From the NCBI GenBank assembly GCA_013398055.1, contig VZRS01004392.1:251821-315820 (forward strand): a stretch of 64,000 bases of DNA, given 5' to 3'. The notes under the pieces are model-generated. The model made no database searches and had not been told where the DNA came from. It saw only the letters and a program-made list of their open reading frames with translations. Within the stretch, counting starts at the first letter, position 1; every line of letters starts with the position of its first letter. The DNA is from Ifrita kowaldi. Taxonomy: Eukaryota; Chordata; Aves; Passeriformes; Cinclosomatidae. A program made the position numbers and the translations under genes. This document shows positions 12,646 to 25,600 of this stretch, in pieces.

Positions 12646-15600
12646 CAGTGTTTCAGTAATTGCATTTGTAAAACTCTCAAAGTTAGGCCATCAGTTTTGC
12701 TTAAAGGTAGGTAAGGGTGCCTATGCCCTATGAAGGGCATTTGTAAAAATGTATCTAATTAGTTCGTAAAGTAGATTAGTTACATAGTATTATCGCCTTG
12801 TATAGATACCGTTATTCAGTAATTTGCTTCTAAAGCAAGTTGAGATAAGGCCGCTGAAGACTTCTGAAACTCATAGTGAGAGTGTTCACACAGGGATTTA
12901 TAAATCCACATTATATTAATTCCCACCCGTTTTTGGAAATACTTTTTCCTAAGGAATGAAGGCATGAGATATATGTGTTTTGAGGTCCCTGTGTGGAAGA
13001 CAGGAGAGTCCCAGATGATGTGTAGTGATCTGCAATCACTAAGATGATCTATGTGATTCGTAGCTGGTCTGCAGAGCCTTACCAAATAAGTGGGTTTTCA
13101 ATTTGACATAGTTATTATATCCTTATGTCTCAGGAATATTTCCATACTGTCTTTGATTACTTGCAGCTGCATCTGACAGACATATCAAAGCTTAGAAAAA
13201 AAATCATGCTCTGTTTGAAATCACTATAATCAGTGATCTTAGAATGTTTCACAAATTACAAGGCAAAACTCATATTTAAGAGTTTTCCACTCAAATAGTT
13301 GTAGAAGCCTGAAAGTCCTGTTACTAAGGTATATATCGTCAGTCACACTCATGCAAATATGTTGTGCTTTAATCTGAAGTTTTGCAACTATATGGTAATC
13401 ATTATTTAGACACAAATAACCTTAAACGTTAATTTAAGTATGGATAACAGTTTTCAGTTATTCATACAAGCTTTAAGGAGGATGTTAATTGGAAAGACAA
13501 TTTCATTTAGAGACTATATTTTATATCTTGGTCATCAAATGAACTCTATTGTGACAAAGCTGTGAAGCACATGTTAAAAATTAAATCTAGTTTAACCATT
13601 CTTCAGCTATTTATAGTTCATTTTCTTACAAAGATCTGTTCTACACAGGAAATTTTTAGGGATGTTCTGCATTTTTCTGACTGGCAGCACTCAAATTTTC
13701 TTGCAATGCATGTGAATAGGCATATACGGGCGCAGGTCTAGCACTTCCTTTTCATTGTTATTATTTTGGCTGTTGTATGCAATATTTCATTTAAGATAGA
13801 CATTATTAGGTGGTGAATAGTGCTGTGCAGTGATATGCTTAGCAGTAACCTTTACTCATAATGTGATATTGTCTGTGTGTCTTATTTTGTTCAGCTTTCT
13901 CTGGCACTGATGAAGCCTAAGGCTGCTGTTTCTTTGAGTTGCTGATAATTTTTTATCTGATTAACTGACACATTTAGTTGAAATCAGACACAGCCCTTAG
14001 GCCGGGCATGGATTTAATTTAAAAAGTATCAAAGGTTTGCACTGCGTGCTGTTTAATCATCATGTTTATCAGGCAAAGAAAAATTACTGGAAGGACCATA
14101 GGGAGAGGGTTATCTTAAGGAGCAGTAACTTGGGAAATTGATAATAACTCTGAGGTAATTTACAGCTAACTTTTACATTCATTAATATAACATTTCCCGC
14201 TAATAGTTACAGTGCATGTAATACACTAATTAAATTGAAAACATTAGCACTAATTTTCTTTTCGCTGAACTCTGAAAGGGTCAGGTAAAGACATTAAAAT
14301 ATGAAATGATAGAAAACCTCCCTACTGATACTACTGCAATAAATTTTTTACTTACTAGTAGAATACTTCTACCAGTATTGTATGCTACGATGCATATGTC
14401 TTAATTTCCTCAGATTACTGTTACTATCATTAATTTAAAAAAAAATCAAAATTAAAATAACAGTGTACTAGTATAAATTAATCTTACCTCTCTGCTTTTC
14501 TTTTACTTTAGCTATGAAGCTGTATGTAAGAATTGTACATGGATATAACAGAGGCACCTTAAAAACAGCAGTGATGTTTTGGAGCTTTGACAAAACTGTT
14601 AAATATTTATACTATTTCCTGATAGGAAATGCAGCTAACAGTAGTTTATGATACACAAAGAGCAGCAATTCTGAATTTTGTTTTTCATTGAACTGTTGAA
14701 AATAATAAATAACTTTAAAACTGGGATGCCTTAAACATAAATTGTGTGTTTTAGTATGGTTACAGTTGCAAAGATCAATTAGCTGTTCTGACACAATTGT
14801 ACATGAAGATTATTGTTCTTGTCCTGTGAACAGGAATAAATTAATTCTTATAACAAGACATACAATAATGGTGTAATTTCACTTACTGTTAAAACATAGA
14901 TAATAATTATCTTTGGTACATTAGGAAAAAAGCTATTAAAAATGTGTTATTTAGTTGCTTTTTAACAGTTTCTTTTTCTACCTGCCTTTTGAAATGAATA
15001 CATTTGGTAGCTCTAGAGGGGAAAAATAAGTTTTAAAATGTCATATGGAAAATAAAACTTTGCTAGCATTTGTATACATTTGTGTTTAGCATCTGGTTTT
15101 ATGTGTACATTGCATATTTTGTGTTGTAGTACTTTGTGACAAAGTATATTGTACTGAGTATAAGGACTTTCTAATTATCCAAATATTCCAGAGAAGCAAC
15201 TTAGTTTTATTTTAGAGTAGCTTATTGCACTAGAAACATATTAGTTAAGTTTAACCTAGGTAAATAATCTCTTAAATTAACAGTACATCATGCTTTTTAA
15301 AAAAATAATTAAAAAAACCACTCAACCCAAGAAAAAAACATCCTTCCATATAAACTTTCCTCAGATGTTCTTCTGTTATCTGTTACTTTTTATATGATAC
15401 AGCATGTAACATCTTTCCTTCTGAATTTTCCCAAGTTCACTTCCTCAGCTTCTGAGTTCAGCGCAGATCCCTGATATTTACCTGCAGGTGTCAGCTTGGT
15501 TTACCCTTGCTGAGTGCAGTTTTGTGAACATGCTTTTCATTGCACCAAATCCACATTAAAAGTGAAGGCACTATTGATTCTGGGATGGATTCTCTGCTAA

Positions 15601-16322
15601 CCATGATCAACTCTTAGTCAAACAAAATGCTATCTATTTGAAAGGTGTCCAATAACTCTTTCAATACCAAAGAATAAGTCCAGTGAAGAGGTAGCTTTCA
15701 GTTAGTACTCTTTGCATGTTTCAAGTGCTGAGCTGAATATACTGTGGGGCAAGGCTTTATGTAAACTTTGTCCAGTTGAGGAGTTTATGAAGGTTATTAG
15801 ACCATATTTTTTTTCTGTTCTGCCTCATACTCCATCCATCTTCCTTTCAAGTCTTCTTATTTCTTGAATGTGTGCCACTCTAGCCTTAATTTGTTGAACT
15901 GGACAAAATAGGGAGATTTAATTTATTCCATTTCATGGAATAGTTCTCCTGTTTCAAAGCATGTATTAACTACGTTGGTGTTTCTCCTTGTGGAAGCTAT
16001 TGTCTGGACAGTGATGAAAGTTAATATTTGCTCTTTACCATCAGAAGAACTGAATGATAGGAGATGGTGATACATTACTACCTGTGAGAAGTTTTTAAAC
16101 ATGGAATGCTTACCACAACTGCAAAATGACATAGTGTACTGCCATTTCAAAAGACGATTAAAACTTAGGTATTGTCAAAGGAAATAAACTAGAATAAGTA
16201 CAGACAATCTTCTGTGTTACTATTTAAATCAGATTTAATGTACCTTGTAAGCAAGCAGCCAATAGCAGCCTTGTTTTTCCGTTACTAACATCAAGATGTA
16301 TTGCATACATGTGTGCATATTT

Positions 16323-16349
16323 ATGTGTTTGTGTGTGTGTGTGTATATG
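16323..16349. repeat. TG microsatellite
   Basis: ATGTGTTT followed by about nine uninterrupted GT units and TATATG. Confidence 0.8.
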
Positions 16350-17129
16350 CATTCATAAACATATACATCCAATGTGTTATAGATTTGTATAGTAATAAAC
16401 ACCCAAACAACCTCAAAACAAAACCTATGAGTAATCTTCTTGATGCGTAAGTTTCAAGTTTGGGCCGTTGTTTCAATGGTCATTTAGTATAAATTCTGTG
16501 ACCTTTTGTGGCTTTTTAAATTCCATTACCATAGCATGGTTTTGACATTTCCTAGGACTCATGACTAGAATTTTTTAAATTCCAAACAAGTAGGTCTGTG
16601 CAACAGTTCATTTTTGTATAGAAGTATTGTGTTTGTATAAGAACAGAACATTTAAGTCTCTACTTCCATTTACTTTTATTTTTAATTCAAGGGAGTTTTC
16701 TTAGCAAGTATCTTTGCTGATGCATATATTTTGTCAGAACTTGAAAAACAAAATGAATAAAAAATATGTTTATGGCTCTGTGAGCTTGTTAAAAATGTAT
16801 TGGGCAAGTCAGTTGCCATCTTCATGGATGAACAGGAGATTCTGTAAATGTGTCTATTTGGGAAATCAGATTTCACTGCATGTTTGTTTATTATGAGGAT
16901 ACCATCATTTTTTTGCAGTTTGTGATATAGTTACTCTCTTAGATCTCTCATCCACCTATTTATTTCCCATTCTTAGAGAAAGAAAAGTGTACATAGTGCA
17001 GATATATAATGAAATATAATGAAAACTGTTGTGGTAATTACAGATCTGCAATGCATTATCATAAATATTATGATGATAATGAACATCTTATTTGTTTCGA
17101 TGAGGTAAGAGAAATGTGTGTGTTATTAA

Positions 17130-17200
17130 ACAAGTTGCTCAGAAAAATCGTGGATGCCCTATCATTGGAAATGTTCAAGGCCAGGTTGTATAGGTCTTTA
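17130..17200 (+). repeat. Decayed CR1 LINE fragment (3' region)
   Basis: The stretch reading GTTGCTCAGAAAAATCGTGG, then ATGCCCTATCATTGGAAATG and TTCAAGGCCAGGTTG, aligns by eye with the CR1 segment that lies about 100 bp before the 3' end in most avian copies. The body is strongly diverged and the tail is not clear. It is an old, 5'-truncated copy in the same orientation as DPH6. Confidence 0.7.
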
Positions 17201-17900
17201 ACTCAACAATGACTCTGTGATGAAACAATGTGGAAAACTGTGTATGCTATATGTATTTATGTAGCCATAGAGATTAATCTACTTGTGAGACAGCAGTTGT
17301 ATACCCTTCTGTTTGTTTGTATCACATACTTCACGAACATTATTTACTGAACTTAGTTGATGGCATAGTTTGCCTCTGATAACTTAGAACTGTGATGAAT
17401 TAGTAATATAAACAAAAACATAGGTAATATTTTTAGACATGTTGGTCGATGTCTGCACATTGTGACAGAGGACATTTTGAAGGAATTGCTAGGGTTATTA
17501 TTTTTACATAAAAATAAAAACAAACAGTATTTGTCATGTTTTCCAAGACTGTTACACAACTTTCTAACCTTTTTAAAAAGAACTTTGAAGAATGCAACCT
17601 AAGTGCAGTTTTAGCAGTACAGGTAGACTGCATATCAAAATAGCATGAAACGAAGGAATATGGAGAAATCATTTTAGATATACGTGAAGATTTGTGAAGG
17701 CTTCATGAATTAATTGATTGAATTTATTTAAAGAAAACTCTGCTTGCACAGCTGTGTTAACTTTTTAGGAAATGTAATTGTAGATTGGTGAGTTGAGTAA
17801 ATCGAATATCTGTGATCTAATGTATGAAGTATCTTTATCTAAAAAGAGCGTTGAAAAATTTCAGAAAAAGCTCAAAGGGAAGCAGAAATAATATTGTATG

Positions 17901-17933
17901 GATAATAGTAATAATAATGATGATAATAATTAT
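17901..17933. repeat. AAT/GAT-rich simple repeat
   Basis: GATAATAGTAATAATAATGA followed by TGATAATAATTAT, an imperfect trinucleotide run. Confidence 0.8.
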
Positions 17934-19561
17934 TTGATCTATCATTGGATAATGAACGAGTGACAGATAAAACTATTCTTTTTCAGTACTATTACATCTG
18001 GATATATAAGAAGCATCAACCTGAACACTGTTTGATTTTACATTAAGCTTCATATTAATGGATGTATCCATTAATGACGTAGGGAAGTACATAACTTGAA
18101 TAGTGATATTTTTTAGATTGCTATATGTAGGAATTTTGATAAATACAGTGACTCTTACATCTGAAATGTAGATGGGTGTGAATCACTTAGGAATTTTGTT
18201 GGGCAAATATGAGGTGAGAATTAATGTAAAGAATAAGATAACAGATTGAGGAAAGAATATCCCAGACAGGCATAAACCAGAATATTTTTCGCTATATTAT
18301 AATTTTGAATAAAACACTTTCTGTATAATTTTATTGATAAGAAACAGGAACTAAATTTTAAATTCAGCAGCGCAGCAGGCAAAGACTGATTTGATTTTGA
18401 AATTCGTAACAATGCTGCCATTTCACTTGGGCTATGATTCAGGTAAATGATTTACCTAGATTGCCAAGGATAACTGCTTATCCTTTTTTCCCCGCCTTGT
18501 TTGGGCAGCTGATATGCATGTTGCAGTCTGAATTGTTCTGACCTTTGCTAGGCAAAAACTCCTGGTACAGTCAGTGATGCTTCACCATCCAGCTGATAGA
18601 GTCAAGGGGCGCTTCACTGCTCAGCTTGCTTAGTCAAGGCTTAGCAGGAATTCGTAAGATCATAGAATAGGCCAAAAGAGAAAGGCAGGGAGCAGGATGC
18701 ATCATTGCAGGTATATAATTGAATTTTTTTTTTTTAAATCTTGCTGTAAACTTGACAGGATTGTGAACAGGTCCAGAAAGTAAGTCATGCTGTGTAGTTA
18801 CGATCGACCTTGGTTAAAAGAGAAAAACAACTTTTACCAAAGTCTAGCTAGAGAGAAGTTTAGAAGAAGAAAGTTCAGCATGTTGATTGGGACTCAAGCA
18901 ACATAAAAATGCAAGAGCTCACAAAATACTGGAACTCTGTGCATTTTGAAATGTTACATTCTCAGTGGGTTTACAAGAAAAAATAAAGTGCTGTTTGTTG
19001 GCTTAGGTAATTTAAATGAAACAGAGAAAATGTGTGTTGGAAAACCTTTTTTTATAGCAGAATTTTTAAAAGGTGATGTTGAGTAAGTTTTCTGTTAGTT
19101 TTCTTGTTCTGATTTTAGGATAAAAAGAGTAATCTCACACTCTCGTGTGCTGCATACCATGGCAAATACTAACAATTCAGTTAATTGTATTTTGTATATT
19201 GCTGATAATTATTTGTAGGCAGGATAGCTAACACCTCACTTATAGTGAAAAGCTGGAAGGAATTTTCAAGATGTCTGGAAAACTTCAGGATAATCTTACA
19301 TCTGATTCTTTTCAGTTACCTTGGTTATTTCTTCTCTAGAATGGTAGTTGGGTCAAGAATACTGTGCTAGAGTAATAAGCATGTAGTAGGTCAGCTGAGC
19401 TGCTGTCTTCTGTGGAAGATCTGCGTTCCAGCCTATTCTGTTCTGTGTACTGGACACAGAAAAAAAAATGTTCTTGGTCGATTCTGCAAGTAGAGATACT
19501 GAATCTCTACAGCTTAACCCGTTATATACTGCTGTCATTGATATTCCATGTCTTTTTTCAG

Positions 19562-19635
19562 GACAAAGAAGGAGTGGAGGGTGTATCTGTGGGAGCCATT
19601 CTTTCTGACTACCAGAGAATTCGAGTTGAAGATGT
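19562..19635 (+). CDS. DPH6: DPH6 exon (human residues ~105-129)
   Basis: 74 bp, entering in phase 0 and ending after two bases of a Val codon. It encodes DKEGVEGVSVGA followed by ILSDYQRIRVEDV, nearly identical to the human segment around GAILSDYQRIRVENV, a signature of the Dph6 (DUF71) ligase domain. The acceptor is a pyrimidine-rich tract ending in AG at 19560-19561. The donor GTAAGA begins at 19636. The frame stays open upstream of the acceptor to about 19412, but that part has no family similarity and is intron. The preceding exon, which should encode about human residues 83-104, was not recognised in the window. Confidence 0.95.
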
Positions 19636-22600
19636 GTAAGAAAATACTAATCTTTTTCAGTATACGCATTCTGGAAAATACTTATCTGTTTTCTAACTCA
19701 AATTTGAAGCAGACAGTTGCCTGATTTCTCATGTTCTGTGATACCAAATGCATTCGATTCATTAATATAGGTATTTATTTTTTCTTTCCTTTTGTTCCCT
19801 GTTTTTCCCCCCAAAACCATGTGTTCATTGGTAAAAATCTAGTAGAGACAATACCAGAGTTTTTGATTGCTCTTAAGATCTCTCTTCATCTGTTGAAAAT
19901 ACTCTGAGTTTTGGTATGAAAGTAGTTGAGTAAGTTCAGTTCTTTGATTTCAACAGAAAGGTCACTCAGTTCCAATGACTGCAGTGTTGTGGTCAAGTCC
20001 CTCTATTTTTCACCAGAGTTTTAATATAGAGGAACATCCTGTGACTATTTCCTGTTATCAGGAAATAAATACAAGAGAATCCTTATGTGCACATCTTCCC
20101 TTAATTCCTTAAAATCTAACATTTGTTATTATTAATCAGGAGATTCCATTTGTCATTTCTATTGTGTACAATCTGAAGTCTATATAGATTGTGATTCTTT
20201 TAAGAGTCTTAATTAACAAAGAGGATTATGTAATGGCAATTGTGTCTGTTATGTAGGCCTATATTTGATCTGAAAACGATTTTCACTATATATGTCTGAT
20301 GAAATGCAAAATCACCTTGTGTTAAAAATTAATTATAGTTTCATGAGTTCATTAATTATTTGTTGATGATGAAAGCAAATATCTGGAACGTGTGTTGGGA
20401 TGCCAACTCAGCTCACGTGGGCAAGTTACAAAGCACATTTTCTTTCTTTACAGTTTACATAGATAAATTGCAGTCAGAAATAACTCCTTTCTTTTTCTTT
20501 TCCCTTAAACATTTTAATAATTGCCTTTCATGTTAGTAGGATAAAAAAAGATCTCTTTTGTTGATTTTGAGTTTTACATCTTTATCACAGCTAAAGGATT
20601 GTAAGGAAATCATAGTATTTCAAGCAGACATGATTATTTCCAAGGTTGCTCAGTGGCAAAATACTTCACATTGATCTGTAGATTTAGCTCTTGCAATAAG
20701 GTTGCTTCATATGAACCGTCCCAGTTACTTGGATTCAGCTAATTTTTTAGCTGAAGTTAGGCACCTAGTGAACTACTTTACATTCAGAGCTGCTAAATAT
20801 TTCTATTATAAAACCTAGTGCTCTGTTAAAACATTTGAAAGTAATAAGAAAACTACTCAGATTATATGGGTGCTAACTATGCATTTACATGTCAACATTA
20901 AACATATATTTAACTATAAAGTCTTGACAATCATAATAGTGGGTTTGTCTAATATACGGAGGAATGCCCATATATATGAGAACAACCATGTATTAGAAAA
21001 AACATGATAATTGACAAATAAATGTAAATCTTATGTGCTCTGAACTAGTCCCATAGTTAAATGTTTTGTTTTTCAGAGCTAGACCTTACACATTTAATCA
21101 CAAACTGATGGTTCTTGACAATTTACAGAAAAGTTACCTATCAATAATGCAAATTAGTGATTCTTAATGTGATAATCAAATGTTGTGTATCAAATGCTGT
21201 CTATATATGATATGTATCAAAACAAATTATTAACTTTACAGTAACAAGTTGTTAATTTGTATCACAAGCTGTATATATTTTCTTGAATGATTCTTTTCCT
21301 TGGGTGTTGATCCAAATCACAGCAACAAATTCAGCATACTGTACAAGGACACATGCCCCATTTATCACAGAGCAGTAACTCTGGCCTTAGCTGTGTTCAC
21401 AAAAGTGGTGACTTCCTAAGGTGCTAATTGCTTTGTGTCCCTAAAGGTTTAGGAATGCATTTTGTTATGGCTTTACTTGTGTTCTCGTGCAGGTCTGTTT
21501 ACTTCAGTGAGTTGCATCTTATGTAGATGAATTATAGTCAGAACAAGTGTATTTCTTTTTATTTTTAATATATATTAGACTTAATGTTTATAATGAAAAA
21601 TATGAATAGTAAAGTATTGTAATTGAAATTTTGGAATAAAAATTATTTCAGGGTAGGAAAAGAAATAAATTTTCATTAATTTTACATGAATAATGTGTAA
21701 AAGCATAATACTTTGCTTTATCCAATTTTTTGTTTGTTTTTAAGGTGCAGAAGGCTTAATCTTTGGCCTTTAGCTTACCTCTGGCATCGGAACCAGGAAA
21801 TACTGCTTAAAGAAATGATATCATCTAACATTCAAGCCATAATCATAAAAGTGGCAGGTTTTGGTATGTATTCAGATTCTGAGCGATATTGTCTACTGAA
21901 ATTTCCCATTGTCTTGGGGTGACTCCACCATGTATATCCCCTATCACGGCTTTATGCCAAACAATTGATTTTGTGCCTTTTCTGTGCCTTTAAACTGAGC
22001 TTGAGAGGGAAGAAAAAAAGGGACCAAGCGAACTTTTCAAAGCAGTGTCTCAAGGACACGGAGATTACACTCCTCGGCGTGCTCTGGCTGCGGTAGCACG
22101 GGGGGAGCCTCCCGCTTGCTTTTTCGGCCAGTTTTTTGGGGTTTATTTTTTTCCTCTCCCCGGCGTGAGACAGAAAGCTGAACTTTGTTTCCTGGGACTT
22201 CGGGTTTTTTCCCTTCTTCTTCTTCTGGACCGTTTCAGCAACATCAGAACACATTGTGAGAATTTTCCCTGAGGCCTGGGGGGCTGGGCCCTCGCTGACC
22301 CAGCTCCGAGTAGGAGAGAGACCACACCTACAGAAGGACTCTGAAATCTTCCGAGGTTTCTCTCTACAGCGAGAGATTTCATTATTTAGCATTATTATCC
22401 TTTTCCTGTGTGTTTGTTAAATAAATAGTTTTTATCTCTTTCACTTTCCTTCGAGGAAAATTCCCTTTTTTCCCGAACCTGGTGGGGGGAAGGGTGGTTG
22501 TAACCTGGGTTTCTCTCAGAGGATATATTGCTAGATTTTGGCCAAACCGGCACACCCATGGAAAAATCCACAACATAACAGAGGAAAACAGAATTTTTTT

Positions 22601-25600
22601 TCTATGTTTTAGGATATGAAATGTTAATATCAAGAAAATTATAAAAAATGGCTCAATAATAGTCATGACATCTGAATAATTAATTTAGCAAGATGCAATT
22701 AATTCTTAAAGGAGATGTGGAAAAGCTGGAAATTAATTCTTCCTAATATTAAATTCCTCTCATAATTTTTTTGTTCTGGTTTGGTTTTGATTTGCAGTAA
22801 AGATGCATGCATAATTCAGTAGTTCACAGTATTGTCATTTATAGATGGTGCAGGCTGGTGACTAGACAATATTATAAAGCAACCGTGAAAGTTTTAATAG
22901 AAATACATCAAGTTAATATCAAACAAGATGTAATTATGAGTTCAAAATATTTTGTGTAACAGCAGTCTTGGAGTTGGTAAATCATAAGAGCAAACAAATA
23001 ATCCATCATTGCCTCTAAAATTTTTTTGGTATTTAAAATGTAGTTGTTTAGCATACCAGAAAATCAATGTCTTTTCATTGTCAGCTATATAGAATGAAGT
23101 TTTATAGTGAAGCAAATCAATATGAAAGTTAACCTATCTGTTTATTGCTTGAATGTGAAGATAAGGTCAAATGAAGTTTTATGAGAAGGCTTATGGAATG
23201 ATGTGCTTTAAAAGCCTAAGGAACACATGAGAAACATGTTACTAATACAATATTTTCATTTCACAGAAGCAAATGAATTTTTAAGCATAAAATGTGACCA
23301 AAGGACCTTTTCTTTTGTGGTTGACTATAAATTTGTGGTCCACTGTAGCAATGAATGTTTTGTGTCATACAAGTGGCATCAATGATTAAAGATCCATGTT
23401 TGGAAGATAGTGTTGCATAATCTTTCATTGGAAGTCTGATGACTGGTTTACCTGGGCAACTTTCCCATCAAATACCTAATCACTCTTTCTCTTAAAGAGT
23501 GCTTTATAACAAAGTAATTTCTCCATCATTATTAACCAAGAATTGAATTATAATCCCTTTAGACTGGATGGATTCCATTAATTTTTTAAAATTAATTACT
23601 TTTTAAAATTTTATTTATTGATTTCTCTTTATCTGGTATAGTTTCTAACTAGTTTTTGCATTGTCACTATGATGGTCTCACTCTATCGTTCTGTAGGATC
23701 TGCTAGGGCTGAGAGAAGGATTAGAATGATTAGAAATTCCACATACCCTCATTCATTTACAGGTAACAAGCAATGTTATTTAATAGTGTTTTCCTGAATT
23801 TTTGGAGGTCAGTTACAAGTACACAGGAATGCAATGCCGTGTTTTCTACTACAAAACACTCGGTTTTAAATTGGCAAAAAAAAAGAAAGAAATATACCAT
23901 TTTTAAATAATAGTTTTCAGGCCACGTAAAGTACATTTATATATTTATGTTATATTTCCATGAAATAGAACGCTTTCATTGCTCATACTGTCATGAAGAA
24001 AAAAATAAAGTCCACAAAGCATATGTAACGTTTTTTCACGTCAGAATTTTTTTTTTAGGAAAATATATGATTTAAATAATAGATAAAACTGTTTCCCAAA
24101 TAGACGTCATTGATGACCTGTCATGCCTGAAGCAAGATAAGCTTGTCTTTTGTATTCTACAGTCTTAAAAAAACTTAAAATGCACTAGTTAATGCACAAA
24201 GAGTGCTTTGTGGGCTATTCATTGGAAGAGCGAATACCATAAATACTTGTAGATAGCAATTAGATAGAAAATCACTCTGAGTTATTTTTTCTTTTTATTT
24301 TTTTGGCTACAGGTAAAAGAAAGATCTTATCAGAGTCAATTTCTCACCTGCCTCCGGCAGACGTAATTAGATGTAAGCAAATTTAATGGAGCTTTTGTGC
24401 TCTGGGGCCATTCTGTAATGCTTTAATAATTGCATGCCTTATTAAAGTGGATTTAAGGTATGAAGGCTGTTTAACATATCAAGTAGCAAAGAAGATAAGA
24501 TACAGTTTAACTTTTAGCCTTTTAGATTAATAATCAAAGCTAAACTGCATTGAAAATATTTAAAATAACAGATTTAAGAGTCTGAGGGGTAATGCATTAG
24601 GTGATGCCTTGTACAGTTGTTAATGCAAGAAGCAAATCTGTAACCTGAGCTTGACATTCATCAGCACTGGCATACTTGTACACCCGCCTTGTCCTGTTTT
24701 CCATTAACTCAGTGCCAGTATTGACAAGGTAAAAGCCTGTCGTTTTATGTGGAAAACACATAATTATGCAAGTAAATGAGCATTAGTTTAGTACATTTCC
24801 CTAAGTCCACCATTACAAATTAATACCATAAACTTTGCCGGTGGCAAGTGTTTTCTATCTCAGAGTAGTGTAGTTTTCCAGATGGGATGCCAATTGCTCT
24901 CACTTATATGCAAAAAAAGTATTGTTAGCAACCTTTTTCACATGCCTTCTGTTGATCTATAAGTAGATCAGTTTTCTTTCCTTTAGAGTGTATTTCAGAG
25001 GCTTTAATGATGAGAGAAAAACATTCCATGATCTAGCAGCAAACCTGAACACTATATATATGTATAAAAGCTACTTTTGAATATTTACCTTCAGTGCCAT
25101 TTTCTTGCTGCTAAAGATGCCTGTATGATACATCATACTTTTGTCTTTGAAATAGACTTCGAATATTTCCACTATTCAGTGAAATACAGAATGAGGTTAC
25201 TCAGTAATAGCTAAAATTGAAGCTGTTATTGATTGTTTTTAACATGTGTATGCCTGAAATTCCAGTAATATCCATTGCCCACGTGACACATTGTAATATG
25301 GCACTGTGTAATAGAACAATTGTGTAATATAACACAGTAAGAAGATGCATTTATTACCTCCTTCCTCTTTGGTTGTGTTTTACAGATTAGCTAATACTAA
25401 TTAACTTGCAGAGTATGCATATAACAGATTCAACTTTAAATCTTGGTAATTTTGTATGTTGGTCTTAACTATGGCTCATTCTAAAGCAAATTGCTTCCAC
25501 TGCAGTACAAGGTGTGATACACATGTGGAAGTGAGGGAAGGAGGAGGATTACATTTGGAAGGTATCTTAGAGTTCCTTAGTAAAACTTGATGTTGAAGTT

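Larger units (their letters stand above)
6301..13000. other. Gene-free DNA, presumed upstream DPH6 intron (part 2)
   Basis: No exon or repeat family recognised. It contains an imperfect local duplication at 7470-7532 and TG-rich microsatellites at 10211-10238 and 12629-12645. A 150-codon minus-strand frame at 10012-10464 crosses the TG repeat, giving a His/Thr/Ser-rich stretch, and looks like chance. I looked for the missing DPH6 segment (human residues about 83-104) and did not find it. Confidence 0.6.
13001..19561. other. Gene-free DNA, presumed upstream DPH6 intron (part 3)
   Basis: AT-rich DNA ending at the acceptor of the first recognised DPH6 exon. It contains a TG microsatellite (16323-16349), a small decayed CR1 piece (about 17130-17200) and an AAT/GAT-rich simple repeat (17901-17933). 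Otherwise I see nothing I can name. Confidence 0.6.

Noticed and set aside
14514..14535. Exon-like AG...GTAAG pair in the upstream region
   Set aside because: Only about 16 bp lie between acceptor and donor, and nothing matches the missing DPH6 residues.
18657..18672. Second possible CR1 tail motif (ATCATAGAATAGG)
   Set aside because: Only about 13 bp match, with no adjacent CR1 body.
19412..19561. Upstream extension of the open frame before exon 19562
   Set aside because: The translation before DKEGVEG has no DPH6 similarity, and a proper acceptor lies at 19560-19561.
21952..22392. 146-codon minus-strand open frame and its overlapping plus and minus companions
   Set aside because: All lie inside the solo LTR at 21910-22554. 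GC-rich LTR DNA gives long chance frames on both strands.
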